Of a DNA stretch of 64,000 bases, positions 1-9,817 are shown piece by piece. Positions within the stretch are counted from its first letter, which is position 1; each line of letters begins with the position of its first letter. The translations under genes were made by a program, and so were the position numbers. The stretch is from Natribaculum luteum (lineage in GTDB: Archaea > Halobacteriota > Halobacteria > Halobacteriales > Natrialbaceae): the NCBI RefSeq assembly GCF_023008545.1, contig NZ_CP095398.1, positions 310,001 through 374,000 on the forward strand. Direction: 5' to 3'. The notes under the pieces were generated by a model. It saw only the letters and a list, made by a program, of their open reading frames with translations. It had not been told where the DNA came from and ran no database searches.

Positions 1-269
1 CGACGCCTGGTCACGGAGAGTGGTACTCGAGTCGACTGCCTGTGGATCCAAAATCACGGGTTTTCGCCGGGTGAAGTCGCTGAATACTGGTGTCTCGATA
101 GTCACTCTCCGGTGAATCGCTCACAGATTGGTGGCGCAACGTGTGGGTAAGAGACAGGACTTCAGTCGTGGGTGTTCTCCTCAAACCGCTGTTATGCGTG
201 CTTTCGGCCAGTCTATCCAAATATTCGCGTTTCCTGTGAGGGCTAACCGACCCTCAGACGACTCGACGG
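1..269. other. left edge, no recognisable gene
   Basis: Both strands were read. Only short open frames with arginine/serine-rich composition occur, unlike the acidic composition of real genes here. No motif, RNA gene or repeat was seen. Confidence 0.4.
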
Positions 270-527
270 CTACTGCGCGAACTGGAGGAGGAAGAACCAG
301 GCAGCGGCGGCCTGCTCGTCGTGTGGGACGTCCTGGCCGTCGAGGAGATCGTTCATCTCCGCGACGTGTTCTCCGATCGTCTGCATTGCGGTCATCTTGT
401 CTTCGTGTTTCTCCACGGACTGCTTGATCGCGCCACCTGCAACGGTTCCGATCCGTTCGAGATCCGCTTCGAAGTCATTTTGTGCGGACTGGTTGTCGGT
501 CTCGCTCGCGTAGTGGTTTGCGGACAT
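270..527 (-). CDS. small acidic protein with C-terminal AAAAWF motif (paralogue of 27244-27510)
   Basis: An 85-aa acidic protein of unknown function, cytosolic by composition. It ends in an alanine/tryptophan/phenylalanine-rich helix (VPHDEQAAAAWFFLLQFAQ). The small protein at 27244-27510 ends with the same pattern (GVP, several residues, AAAWF, then an I/L-L pair), so I treat the two as a family. An in-frame ATG at 554 would add nine residues; I chose the ATG at 527 because the acidic body begins there. A TATA-like ATACAAAA lies near 588-597. A bound or secreted adaptor is possible, but no function can be assigned. Confidence 0.6.
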   Translation of the reverse strand: MSANHYASETDNQSAQNDFEADLERIGTVAGGAIKQSVEKHEDKMTAMQTIGEHVAEMNDLLDGQDVPHDEQAAAAWFFLLQFAQ

Positions 528-725
528 CGCAGTTGACCCAAGAGACGGACGCATGGGAGGAGTGACGTGAGGCCCTGCACAACCCGTGGTTTTTGTATTG
601 ATCTCGAGGTCACTTCGTTAGCGAATCCGTTCGGAATGAACACAAGGAACAGAGATAGACATCCACCCGCGACTGATGTCGTGTGATCTCCCTCGTCTTT
701 CTGTCAGGAAATGCCGGCGACGTCG

Positions 726-1196
726 TCAATGGAACGCCGGATCCGTTGGCGGCTCCTCGACCTTCTCATCGTCCGAGAAGAGCGCGCTCGAGGACCGCTC
801 TGCGCTCTCGGCCCCATCACCGTCTTCGTCTGCGGTACCAGTCTCCCCTTCGTCGGTATCCTGGTTCGCCTCCTCCATCACTTCCACTATATATTCCAGT
901 TCGCTCCACAGCGCAACCGCAACCTCGGCAACGGTCACCTCCTCGTGCTCGTGCGTCAATTTGCGAAGCTGTGAGCCAAGGTCGTCGTGGAGTTGCTGGG
1001 CGACCTCGCTGTCCACCCGTCGCTGGGCGATTATCTCCGTGACGGTCTCGGTGATCCGTTCACCCTGCTCGTCGATACGGACAGCAACGTCGGTTCCTTC
1101 GTCGCTCGGCGTGTTCGGAGACGGGCTGTTCCCCTCGTCGGTATCGTTCTGCCAGTTCTCGTCGCCCTTGGTCGGAGTCTCGGAGTCGGTCGACAT
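726..1196 (-). CDS. acidic alpha-helical protein of unknown function
   Basis: A 156-aa protein with three parts: an acidic low-complexity N-terminus (about residues 1-35), a helical middle (about 36-110) that may form a coiled coil and carries many Glu, Arg and Gln (for example AQQLHDDLGSQLRKLTHEHE), and an acidic C-terminal tail. Codon use and composition are typical of haloarchaeal coding sequence, and the overlapping plus-strand frames are serine/arginine-rich shadows. I do not recognise a family. Position upstream of, and opposite to, the HEAT/MoxR/vWA genes suggests an accessory part of that locus, by inference only. Confidence 0.6.
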   Translation of the reverse strand: MSTDSETPTKGDENWQNDTDEGNSPSPNTPSDEGTDVAVRIDEQGERITETVTEIIAQRRVDSEVAQQLHDDLGSQLRKLTHEHEEVTVAEVAVALWSELEYIVEVMEEANQDTDEGETGTADEDGDGAESAERSSSALFSDDEKVEEPPTDPAFH

Positions 1197-1285
1197 CGCG
1201 GTTCAAACTGTGTACTCAGTTCGGTCGGGTGTGACGGCCATCGTAATCGACACGTAAGCTTCAAGTTCCAGGAGTATCGTCAGCC

Positions 1286-1584
1286 TCAACTCGGATCGGC
1301 TGCCCGGAGATCGAGCAGATAATAAAAGGCACGTTGCCGATCCCCCGCCACGTAAGAGTAGACGGGGACACTCCCGTCGATCGAAATATGCCCGCGGAAC
1401 TCCGCGTGAAGAAGGACCGCTATCCCGACTGCGGGACCGGCAAGTGCCCCACACACCACCGCGGCGGGTGTTCGGGCGTTATCGCCTCCGACTCCGAGGA
1501 CCGCTGGGAGTGCACCAAGTGTGGTGACGGCATCAGTAGGGACACGAAATACACGAACTGCAGACGGCGATTGACCGGCTCCAT
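1286..1584 (-). pseudogene. possible frameshifted two-helix membrane protein
   Basis: A minus-strand frame starting with ATG at 1584 opens with a basic, then hydrophobic, stretch (MEPVNRRLQFVYFVSLL). Near 1530 the hydrophobic reading continues only in another frame, with two more hydrophobic segments (TTLGALPAVLGVGG and AAVVCGALAGPAVGIAVLL), to a stop at 1286. Read together they give a roughly 98-residue two-helix membrane protein with one frameshift. The C-terminal frame has halophile-like composition; the unshifted frame does not. It could be chance, because the region lies close to the start of the HEAT-repeat gene on the other strand. Confidence 0.25.
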
Positions 1585-1608
1585 ATCGGTCGTCCACAAC
1601 CCTGTCGG

Positions 1609-4600
1609 GTGGTTTCGCTCGTGATCGACGACGACCCGACGACGGACCACCAGCCATCGATCGATCTTCGGACACTCGAACAGCTGCGTCTCGATCTCCA
1701 GGCTGGCCGGCGTGACCCCGAAGACGTCCTCGATCGGCTCTCGTCTCACGTTGGTTCGGGAGAACGGTACGTCGGACCACGAGCGGTCAGCGTCCTCCTC
1801 GAAGCGGCGCACCGGCGGCCGGCCCTGGCCGACGATGTCGTCGACGCGATCGACGGGTTCCCGTTTAGCATGGTCCACTCTCTGTACGCACATTCGGCGT
1901 TCCAGATCGCGCGGCTGCCCGTGGGGACGACGCTCCAGTTTGTCGACCAGCTCCCACCGCATCTTAAACTGACGGACAGTGGGACGTGGGCGACGATGGC
2001 GATCGGTCGAAAAACCCCCGCGATGTTTCTGTCCCGGTTCGGTTCGAACGTCTTCCCCGTCGACGAGCATCTTGGACTGGTGAATCGACTTCTACACGCT
2101 GAGCCGGCGGTCGTCAGACGTGCGATTACCGATCGGCTGTTCGCGATCGATCAGTCGGGAGGGACGGCTACCCCGCCTCGAACGGCCGATCTATCGACCG
2201 GCGAAGAAGACGACGAGAGTGGGCTCAGCGAACTGCTCAGCGAGGGCCGAGAGCCGAGCCCCGTCCACGAGGCGGCGAGCGACCTCGGCCAGATTGGCCT
2301 CTCGAACCCGGATGCGATTCCCTCGTTCGAGCCGCACGAACTGTTCGATCCGACCGACGTTGAGTCGATGTCCGCGGAGGCGATCGACGCGGTTGCCGAC
2401 TACTTCGGCGTCCGGCTGGCCGGCCGGGACGGACGCCTGGATCCGGTCGGCCTGCCCGCAGGAGAACGAGATGCGACCCGCGATGCCGCGTCGACAGTTC
2501 TCGAGGCGTACCTGACGCTCCAATCGCGAGAGGGGTGCAACTGGCGGTCGCCGCTCGCACGATCACTTGTCTGGGGAATTCACCGGATCGCGCACGCCCG
2601 GCCGAACGTCTTTGCCGACCGTCTCGACGCCCTCGTCGTTCCCGGGATCGCCGACCAGTTCTGGCCGGTCAAACGCGTTCTCGGTACGATCGCGTGCTGT
2701 TGGCGGCACTGTCCGGAATCGCGGCTCGAGGGGTACGTACTCCCGCTGTCCCAGCTCTCTGCCGACCGTCACGAGCGCCGGCGCCTCGCGCTGGTCGCCC
2801 TGGCGAGTGGCGGTGCGGCAGTCGTGGATTGGTTCGGCGTGGAAGCTCTCATCGAGCGACTCGACGACGAGGACGAGGACGTTCGCGAGACCGCGGTTCG
2901 CTGCCTGATCGATCTGGGCTGTTGTCATCCAGGCTGCAGGCCGGCTATCGTTGCGGCACTTTCGGACGCGTTCGCAGCGGCCGATCCCGAGTTTGCAGCG
3001 GTCGTCGCCGACTGGCTCGCGACTGCTGCCCGGTTCTGGCCGCGCCAGGCACCTCGTGCTGTCTCTACGCTCCGACAGGCGCTCAGTGAGCGTTTGGACC
3101 GAGGCGAACCCGCTGTCGACGCCCTGTGTTCGCTCGTCGACAGCTACCCGGATCTCGCACCGGAGATCGGAGACGACATTGTTGGTGCGCTCGGTGCCGA
3201 CCGAGTCGACGACCAGGAAGTCTATCGGTGGATCGCAAGTACAGCACGGCAGCAGCCGGCGGTGGTTCTGGATCGAGCCGATGAGATGATCGATGCAGCG
3301 ATCGACAGCGCGTCGAACGGCGCGTCCGAGGCCGCCTGGGCGGTATTCTGGATCGCCGTTGCCGACCCTGATTCGGTCGAGGGCCGCGTCGACGAACTCG
3401 AATCGATCCTCGCCGATCCGGGGACTGATTCGGTCAGATCGATCCCTCTCGCGGGCGCGATCGCAGCGGTGGATCCGACTTCCGCCCGGGCGTCGGACGC
3501 GCTCGATCTGCTCACGCGGCTGCTTTCACGGTCACCCGAGGACGCCTGCACCGTCCTCGCCGAACTCGCCCCGGCGACCGATCGGGCTGCCGCCCCGGTC
3601 GTCGAGTACGCGATCGCGGCGAGCCGCGCACGGAGCCATTCCGATCCGCTGGAAGAGCGGCACCGGGAGCCCGATACTGCTCCCGACGAGACTGTTCCGG
3701 ACCTCGGTCCGGCGGTCGCCGACGCCGCTGTCGCGGCTGGGACCGCTCACCCAGCGTACGCACTTCCGCTGGCACTGGCTCTGGAGGACTGGCTCCGGCA
3801 CCCCGACACTGCCGACCGCGTCCGCGCCACCCGGATCGCCAGCGGACTCGTCACCGAGTGGCCCCACGCCGGTCCGATACTCGAGTCGGCACTGATCGGC
3901 CTTCTCGATCACGCCGACCCGGAACTCGTACTGGCGGCGATCCCCGGCCTCGCTGCAACCGACACGCCGTCGACACGCGAGGCGCTCCGGGAACTCACCG
4001 GTCATCCGCACCAATCGATACGGGCGGCAGCGTCGTCCGCGCTGGCCGATCCGACGGATTCTCACTGGATGCCGGAGGGAGCCCCCGTCGACCCGTCCCC
4101 TGCCGTCATCGACACGGCTGCCGCCGGGTTAGCGACCGATCCGTCCGCGGCGATCGATCGCGTCCAGACGAGCGCCGAGGCTGCCCCGGCGCTTCGGTCG
4201 CGAGCGATCTGCCACCTGCTCCTGTGTCTGGCTGCCAGTGAGCGGTCTGCGGAGGCCGACCGGACCATCGCCGCCGTCAGGTCGCTTACGGCGCACGCTG
4301 ACGACGACACGAGGACCGAGTCGCCGGCCGATAGGTCCCATCAGCTCGATCGCCTGATCGGGGCCCTCCTCGACCATCAGGCCCCGCTGGTCAGGGCACA
4401 GGCGGCGAGTCTCGCGGAGGCGGTCGGGTCCGATCTCGGTGGTGCGTCGATGGCGGTGAGGTCGGGGCTGGTCGACGGGCTCTCCGATCCCGCCCCGTTC
4501 GTCCGGGCCCGATCCGCGGACGCCGTGGGAGCGGTTGCCGCCACTCTCTCAGTCTCCGAATCGGCTGCTACCGACGCGCTCGTCAAGAGCGCCGACGGCC

Positions 4601-6219
4601 TCGAGGGACCGGCTGCCATGCGAGCGGCGGCGGAACTGACGACCGTAGACCCCTCTTCCGCCGAGCGGATCGTCGATGCACTTCCACCGCTCGCGTCGAC
4701 AGATCCAATCGGGCGGTGGTACGCCGCGCGTACCATGGAAAGGGCTGCACTCGCCAGCGATGACGCCGGGGCGATGATCGCTGCCCCGCCCCTCAAGTTC
4801 GTTACCTCTCCGCCGGAGGAGGGTTTTCCGATTGCCGTGCTTCGGGCGATCGAGGCGCTTCCTGGTTCTGCGATCGTCGACGTCGAGGGCGGCCCGGAGA
4901 TCCTCGTCTCGATCGTAAACGGCACGGTCCCCCCAGCGGACATCACCGTGCAGTCGGACCGGTATCGCGCAGGGGCTGCTGACCGCCTCTTCGCCGCCGC
5001 CCGTGCGGATCCGACCGCTGTCGGGCGTGCTATCGGTGACCTCGATACAGTGGCCGATAGTGCGCACGATTCCGACACGACGCGGGCGCTCGTCTTCGCC
5101 ACCGAAGCGGTCGCCCGGGAGCGTCCCGGTGCGATTACCGACTTCGCTGACGATCTGATCGACCTCGCGACGGGGACCGACCTCTACGAGCCGGGGAAGC
5201 AGGCAATCGCCCGCACGATCGCGTGGATCGGTCACGACGAGTTTTCCGAGTTCGTCTCGTCTTACAAGGAGGGCGATCCGATCGCACCGCTCGATCCCGT
5301 GCCGACGGCGGCGTATCTGTGTTCGACCGACTGCGAGACGCGCCGCGAGGTCGCCGACCTCGCCGCCGACGTCCTGCCGGACGACCTCCTCGTCTCGGTC
5401 GTCGATCGGTTGCTGGCGAGTTCGACCGCCGGTAACGAACGCCAGCGAGCGATCGCTCTCGATGCCCTCGTCCGGGTGGGAGCAGGACTCTCGGCGGGCG
5501 CCAACCGCGACCGGGTGGGAAGCGCGATCCTCGACGCACTCGACGGCGGATGGGACCTCCGGAGTACGGCCGTCTCTCTGCTCCCTACCGCCGGCCATCA
5601 TGATCTCCTGTCGTCGGCGATGGCAGCGTCAGCCGCCATCGGATGTCTCAGTGACGAACGTCCCACGGTTCGGGCCAGGGCGGCGGACGCCCTCGCCGAA
5701 CTCGTCGAAACGGACGCCGTCGACGCTATGGAGGTGACCTCCGAGGTCGTCGATCGCTCTCGGCGCGGCGATCGCTCCGCGAGATGCGGTGTCGCACTGG
5801 CGCTCGGAAAGATCGCCCAGATCGACGTGAGCGTCCAGTCGGTCGCCGTCGATCAGTTCTGTGATCTCGTCGCAGCCGACGACGACCTTCCGCGCCGTCG
5901 GGCGATGGAGGCGCTCGCGGACGTGGCGGAAGTCGGCAGAGGTCGGATTCGGGGTCGAGCTCGAGCAGTCTTCCGCGACGGTCTCGACGACCCAGACCCG
6001 GAGACCACCACGGCGGCAATCCGCGGACTCGGCCACGTCGGCGACCGCTCGGATCTCCAGCGGCTGACCCGACTCTCGAAGCCACCCTCTGGCGCAGGTC
6101 GGGACGCTCTCGACGCGGCCACGGCGCGGCTCCGTGCCAGGATCGGGCGCGAACGCGCCGTGCTTCTCTCGAACGCGCTGTCGCTCGCGTCCACTGATCC
6201 GGTCGACGGCGACGGGTAA
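1609..6219 (+). CDS. large HEAT-repeat protein (1536 aa)
   Basis: A 1536-aa protein made almost entirely of paired amphipathic helices rich in Ala, Asp, Val and Arg, the pattern of HEAT/ARM solenoids (for example VRETAVRCLIDLGCC and VRARAADALAELVETDAVDA). The clearest repeats are in the last 250 residues. No catalytic motif, signal peptide or membrane segment is visible. GTG at 1609 is the first start in frame; GTG at 1621 is an alternative. It is followed by the MoxR and vWA genes on the same strand, so it may act as the scaffold or substrate receptor for that ATPase. It lacks the regular tryptophan-marked repeat of the two giant HEAT proteins and so forms a separate subfamily. Confidence 0.85.
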   Translation: MVSLVIDDDPTTDHQPSIDLRTLEQLRLDLQAGRRDPEDVLDRLSSHVGSGERYVGPRAVSVLLEAAHRRPALADDVVDAIDGFPFSMVHSLYAHSAFQIARLPVGTTLQFVDQLPPHLKLTDSGTWATMAIGRKTPAMFLSRFGSNVFPVDEHLGLVNRLLHAEPAVVRRAITDRLFAIDQSGGTATPPRTADLSTGEEDDESGLSELLSEGREPSPVHEAASDLGQIGLSNPDAIPSFEPHELFDPTDVESMSAEAIDAVADYFGVRLAGRDGRLDPVGLPAGERDATRDAASTVLEAYLTLQSREGCNWRSPLARSLVWGIHRIAHARPNVFADRLDALVVPGIADQFWPVKRVLGTIACCWRHCPESRLEGYVLPLSQLSADRHERRRLALVALASGGAAVVDWFGVEALIERLDDEDEDVRETAVRCLIDLGCCHPGCRPAIVAALSDAFAAADPEFAAVVADWLATAARFWPRQAPRAVSTLRQALSERLDRGEPAVDALCSLVDSYPDLAPEIGDDIVGALGADRVDDQEVYRWIASTARQQPAVVLDRADEMIDAAIDSASNGASEAAWAVFWIAVADPDSVEGRVDELESILADPGTDSVRSIPLAGAIAAVDPTSARASDALDLLTRLLSRSPEDACTVLAELAPATDRAAAPVVEYAIAASRARSHSDPLEERHREPDTAPDETVPDLGPAVADAAVAAGTAHPAYALPLALALEDWLRHPDTADRVRATRIASGLVTEWPHAGPILESALIGLLDHADPELVLAAIPGLAATDTPSTREALRELTGHPHQSIRAAASSALADPTDSHWMPEGAPVDPSPAVIDTAAAGLATDPSAAIDRVQTSAEAAPALRSRAICHLLLCLAASERSAEADRTIAAVRSLTAHADDDTRTESPADRSHQLDRLIGALLDHQAPLVRAQAASLAEAVGSDLGGASMAVRSGLVDGLSDPAPFVRARSADAVGAVAATLSVSESAATDALVKSADGLEGPAAMRAAAELTTVDPSSAERIVDALPPLASTDPIGRWYAARTMERAALASDDAGAMIAAPPLKFVTSPPEEGFPIAVLRAIEALPGSAIVDVEGGPEILVSIVNGTVPPADITVQSDRYRAGAADRLFAAARADPTAVGRAIGDLDTVADSAHDSDTTRALVFATEAVARERPGAITDFADDLIDLATGTDLYEPGKQAIARTIAWIGHDEFSEFVSSYKEGDPIAPLDPVPTAAYLCSTDCETRREVADLAADVLPDDLLVSVVDRLLASSTAGNERQRAIALDALVRVGAGLSAGANRDRVGSAILDALDGGWDLRSTAVSLLPTAGHHDLLSSAMAASAAIGCLSDERPTVRARAADALAELVETDAVDAMEVTSEVVDRSRRGDRSARCGVALALGKIAQIDVSVQSVAVDQFCDLVAADDDLPRRRAMEALADVAEVGRGRIRGRARAVFRDGLDDPDPETTTAAIRGLGHVGDRSDLQRLTRLSKPPSGAGRDALDAATARLRARIGRERAVLLSNALSLASTDPVDGDG

Positions 6220-6727
6220 TCGTGCGTTCGCAGCAGCGTCTCCGACCGGTACAGTCGGGACGGTGTTCGGAGCGATCGCACGGAACCATCCGGTCGATTC
6301 CGTGGGGGCGTCGCACCCGACCACAGCGTGCGTAGCGAACTGCCACTCCTCGATGGATGTGAAGAATGCGTCCGAACTGGAGCTGTGAACGTCCGTGACT
6401 GGTTCGTCACGCAGGTACTGACTTGTCGGGTCGGGTGAAGTGTGTAGCGTGGTCGGTGGCCGAGCGCCGGTCGGTTCGCGAAGCCACGGGTAGTCTCCAG
6501 GAACCGACGAGATCGCTCCGCGCGGCGTCTGTCGTTGCCGCGCGCTGCCTATCGTTTAAAAGGTGACGTGTGGGGCCGTTCCGACGACTCCGTATCGTCC
6601 TCCCACCCACTCGTGACGAGTGTGATCCAAGTGAATTCTGCCGAAATCCGTTCGACGTCGGTAGCGAGTCCGCTGCCAGGCACCGTCGAGACGATTACCG
6701 CGGGCGTCGTCGACGGGTGATCGGATC
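6220..6727 (+). promoter_or_regulatory. 508-bp spacer with probable promoter of moxR-vWA
   Basis: The spacer separates the HEAT gene from the MoxR gene. A TATA-box-like GTTTAAAAGG lies at about 6552-6561, which would place transcription start near 6580 and leave a leader of about 145 nt. A 50-codon frame from GTG 6567 to a TGA at 6718-6720 ends seven bases before the MoxR start. It could be a small leader ORF, but its Ser/Thr-rich composition is unconvincing. Nothing else was recognised. Confidence 0.4.
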
Positions 6728-7867
6728 GTGACACGGGACCACGAGCTGCTCGCCGCTGCCGTTAGCGAGTACATCGGCGACCAGAACGGGAGCGTGAGCG
6801 ATGCGACGATCGTCGACGACATTACCCGGAGCCTCCAGAACGTGGACCGCGAGACCGTCGCGCAGTGCGTCTCGCTGCTCCGCACTTCGGACGGCGGTGT
6901 CGCCGACACGGAGATGGCTGGTGGTTCGACGATCGACGCTGGAGCAGCCGGCGACAGTGCGCGTAACGTGATGACCGTCGGCGATGCGACCGGCGAAACC
7001 CTCGGGGCACTGCCCGTCCTGGAGGACGTGGGCCACGATCAGGTCCCCGAAGTCCTCGAGGATGCCTACCACGAACGGGAGACGATGGCTGGCAAGACCG
7101 ACGTTGAGATCGTCACACGAGCCCTGGCCGAAGGGATGAACGTACTGCTGAAGGGCCCGCCGGGCGTCGGCAAGAGCTTCCTCGCGAAGTACGTCTGTTC
7201 GCGGACGAACCGCCCGCTGTACCGGATCACCCTCTCGGAGACGACCTACCGCGAGGATCTGCTGGGTCATCTCCAGCTCGTCTCGGCCCCCAGCGGCGAG
7301 AGCGTCACCTCCTGGGTCGACGGACCGCTCACCCGCGCAGCGCGGGTCGGCGGCGTGTTGCTGCTGGACGAGATCAACGCGGCCGACGCCAACACTGCTG
7401 CGGCGCTGAACGCAGTCATGGAGCAGCGGTCCTCGCGGTCGCTGACCGTCGCACAGACCGGTGAGACGATCGAGCCGCACCACGAGTTTCGGGTGATCGC
7501 GACCGCGAACCCTGGGTACCAAGGAACCTACGAACTCAACGACGCATTCGAGGGGCGATTCAAGCACGTCTCGCTCGACTACCTCGAGCCCGCCGTCGAA
7601 GTGACCCTCGTTCTCGAACGCGGCGGTCTCGACCGGTCCTATGAGGACGCGGTCCGCTGTCTCGTGGAGTTTGCCAACCGTCTCCGGACCGCCTACGAGG
7701 ACGGTGAGTTGTCGACGCCGATCACGACCCGGGAGCTGGTGCGGGTCGCGGCGTTCATGCGCGACGACTTCATGCGGCTGGAGGAGGCGACCAGGAACGA
7801 ACTCCTCCCGCGGGTCGACAGTCACGACGAAGCCCTGGTCGACACGCTCATCACCCGGTGTCTGTAG
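6728..7867 (+). CDS. MoxR-family AAA+ ATPase
   Basis: A 379-aa cytosolic AAA+ ATPase of the MoxR group (CbbQ/NirQ/GvpN-like). It shows Walker A GPPGVGKS at 143-150, Walker B LLLDEIN at 211-217, sensor-1 ATAN at 258-261 and an NDAFEGRF arginine-finger segment at 271-278. The first 100 or so residues are an extra N-terminal region (helical, then a linker) not found in minimal MoxR proteins. MoxR ATPases typically work with a vWA partner to remodel or metallate target complexes, and the next gene, three bases after the stop, is such a partner. The GTG start at 6728 gives the acidic N-terminus expected; no good ribosome site is visible. Confidence 0.93.
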   Translation: MTRDHELLAAAVSEYIGDQNGSVSDATIVDDITRSLQNVDRETVAQCVSLLRTSDGGVADTEMAGGSTIDAGAAGDSARNVMTVGDATGETLGALPVLEDVGHDQVPEVLEDAYHERETMAGKTDVEIVTRALAEGMNVLLKGPPGVGKSFLAKYVCSRTNRPLYRITLSETTYREDLLGHLQLVSAPSGESVTSWVDGPLTRAARVGGVLLLDEINAADANTAAALNAVMEQRSSRSLTVAQTGETIEPHHEFRVIATANPGYQGTYELNDAFEGRFKHVSLDYLEPAVEVTLVLERGGLDRSYEDAVRCLVEFANRLRTAYEDGELSTPITTRELVRVAAFMRDDFMRLEEATRNELLPRVDSHDEALVDTLITRCL

Positions 7868-7869
7868 CG

Positions 7870-9687
7870 ATGGAACTGACGCCAGAAACCTCCGATACAG
7901 AGCTCGTCGCCCTCTCCGGTGAGGGGGAAGCGATCGAAGAGACCCGCCGCCGCCTCGAACGGCTGGTGAACGTCCTCGCGAAGCCACGGATTCACGTCGC
8001 GATCGACGAGGACGGCGCCTTCGCGAGGCCGGCTCCTGAGGGACACACTGCAGAGTACGAGATTCACGTCCCCAAGCACCCCCTCGGCGAGCCAGCGACG
8101 GGTGAGCAACGGAGTATCTCTGCTCGGGCGCGGATCGCGATCCTTTTTCACGAGCTCGGACACGTCAAGTATTCTGATTTTAGCCGCTTCAAGGAACGAC
8201 AAGCACGACTCTCCGGCCCGTTCCGTGAGCTGTTCCGGACGATCTGCAACTCCGCCGAAGACGTCGCGATCGAACGGCAGATGGCCAGCGAGTTCTCGAT
8301 CGGAGCCGACTTCGCCGTCACGAACGACGCCTTCCGCCGACTCCAGGACGACATGCACCGCCGGTACGTCGAGCTGTTTTTCGATGCCGACGACGAGCCG
8401 CTCACTTACACCGTCTTCGAGGCGCTCACGGTCCTCGTTCAGGATTCGGGGTTCGGTCGACTGGATCGGCAGCCGGCGATCCTCGATACGTCCGTCGACG
8501 CGCGCTGCGTCCACGGCGAGGGACGTGCCGCCCTCCTGGAGGTGCTGCCAGAGGTCCGCTCCATGGTCGAAGACGTCGGATCGATACCCTGTGGAACTCG
8601 CCGCGTCGACCGGGTCTTCGAGTGCTTCGAGCGAATCCGACCGGTGCTTGAGGACCTGCCGCTGGTTCAGTTGAAACGCGTCCAGACACGCGAGCCGCGC
8701 TCTTTCGAGTCTGAGACGCGAGATCTCGGTCCTGCGAAGCGGGCCGATGACCTGGCCGATCCCGACGCGGGCGCCACCGTTAGCGTCACTACTGCCGTTC
8801 GGGAGACACCCACCCGCGATCAGTCCTCGTTAGCCGCTATCGACACGCTCGTCGACCGTCTCGGGACGAGTGACGACGATCGGCAGCCACCGATCGAACG
8901 CGAGGCGCGTGCGCTCTTGAGGACCGTTCGATGCGACGAAACACCCGTCGAGGCCGTCGACGTCTGCGAGCCAGATCCAGGGGGACAGCCACCCCAGCGA
9001 TGGTTCAGTGCGCGCGAGGCGGCTCGAGCTCTCGAATCCGATCTCCGGGCGCAGCTTCGCCGTCTCCGACGCGTCTCGCCCGACCCTGGCCATCGGATCG
9101 GGGACATCGATCCGCACCGGCTCGTCGCGGCGTCACAAGGCCGATCGCACGTGTTCAGGCGTCGTGCCGACGGCGATGACCGGGATTATTCCTGTCTCAT
9201 CGTGCTCGACCGATCGCGATCGATGTTCGGCGACTCGATCGATGCCGCTGAAGACGCGACGGCCCAGCTCGTCGTCGCGCTCTCCTCGGTCGGCGTCGAC
9301 GTGAGCGTCCTGTCGTTGCTCTCCGAACGGCCGCGGCTCGAACTCCCCCTTGGCGCACAGCCTCGACAGTACGCCCAGTCAATCTTCTCCGGCCGGGCTC
9401 AGGGCGGAACGCCGCTGAGTGAGGCGATCGCGATCGGTCGGGACCGACTGTCCCAGGGAAGTGGGTCGGTGCCGCTGATGATCGTACTGACAGATGGGGT
9501 GCCTAACAACGGCGAGGCATATCAGCGAGAGCTCGACCGCTGTACGTTTCCGGTCTTTGGGATTTACGTCACCGACACGATCAAGGAACACGCCGCCTGG
9601 TTCGACCGGATCCTCTATGCCGAGCCATCGTCGGTCGACAGAACGCTGCGGGACCTCGCCCGACGATTGTTCCGGAAGCCTTCCTGA
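7870..9687 (+). CDS. vWA-domain protein with HELGH metallopeptidase-like N-terminal domain
   Basis: A 605-aa partner of the MoxR ATPase. The N-terminal half has a zinc-metallopeptidase signature HELGH at about 94-98, followed by a conserved AEDVAIERQ segment that could give the third metal ligand. This matches the known layout of putative metallopeptidase (DUF2201-like) plus vWA proteins. The C-terminal vWA domain (about 440-600) keeps the MIDAS: DRSRS in the first loop, an AQGGTPLSEA loop and TDGVPNN. I chose ATG 7870, just after the MoxR stop TAG; a GTG at 7858 would overlap that gene. It probably binds the ATPase and presents or processes targets. Whether the HELGH domain is an active protease is not known. 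Confidence 0.9.
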   Translation: MELTPETSDTELVALSGEGEAIEETRRRLERLVNVLAKPRIHVAIDEDGAFARPAPEGHTAEYEIHVPKHPLGEPATGEQRSISARARIAILFHELGHVKYSDFSRFKERQARLSGPFRELFRTICNSAEDVAIERQMASEFSIGADFAVTNDAFRRLQDDMHRRYVELFFDADDEPLTYTVFEALTVLVQDSGFGRLDRQPAILDTSVDARCVHGEGRAALLEVLPEVRSMVEDVGSIPCGTRRVDRVFECFERIRPVLEDLPLVQLKRVQTREPRSFESETRDLGPAKRADDLADPDAGATVSVTTAVRETPTRDQSSLAAIDTLVDRLGTSDDDRQPPIEREARALLRTVRCDETPVEAVDVCEPDPGGQPPQRWFSAREAARALESDLRAQLRRLRRVSPDPGHRIGDIDPHRLVAASQGRSHVFRRRADGDDRDYSCLIVLDRSRSMFGDSIDAAEDATAQLVVALSSVGVDVSVLSLLSERPRLELPLGAQPRQYAQSIFSGRAQGGTPLSEAIAIGRDRLSQGSGSVPLMIVLTDGVPNNGEAYQRELDRCTFPVFGIYVTDTIKEHAAWFDRILYAEPSSVDRTLRDLARRLFRKPS

Positions 9688-9817
9688 ACGAGTGACAGCC
9701 TCTCATCGAATCGACGTCGAGGCGACCGCTGTCGGTATCGTTTGGTGGTCTCTGAGAAGGACGAGGCGGTCGACGGAGCCAGTGCTGTCGTTCGGAAACG
9801 TCGACCTACGGGTCCGA

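Noticed and set aside
4549-5601. 350-codon minus-strand frame within the HEAT gene
   Set aside because: Basic, motif-free composition, in the shadow of an acidic HEAT-repeat frame.
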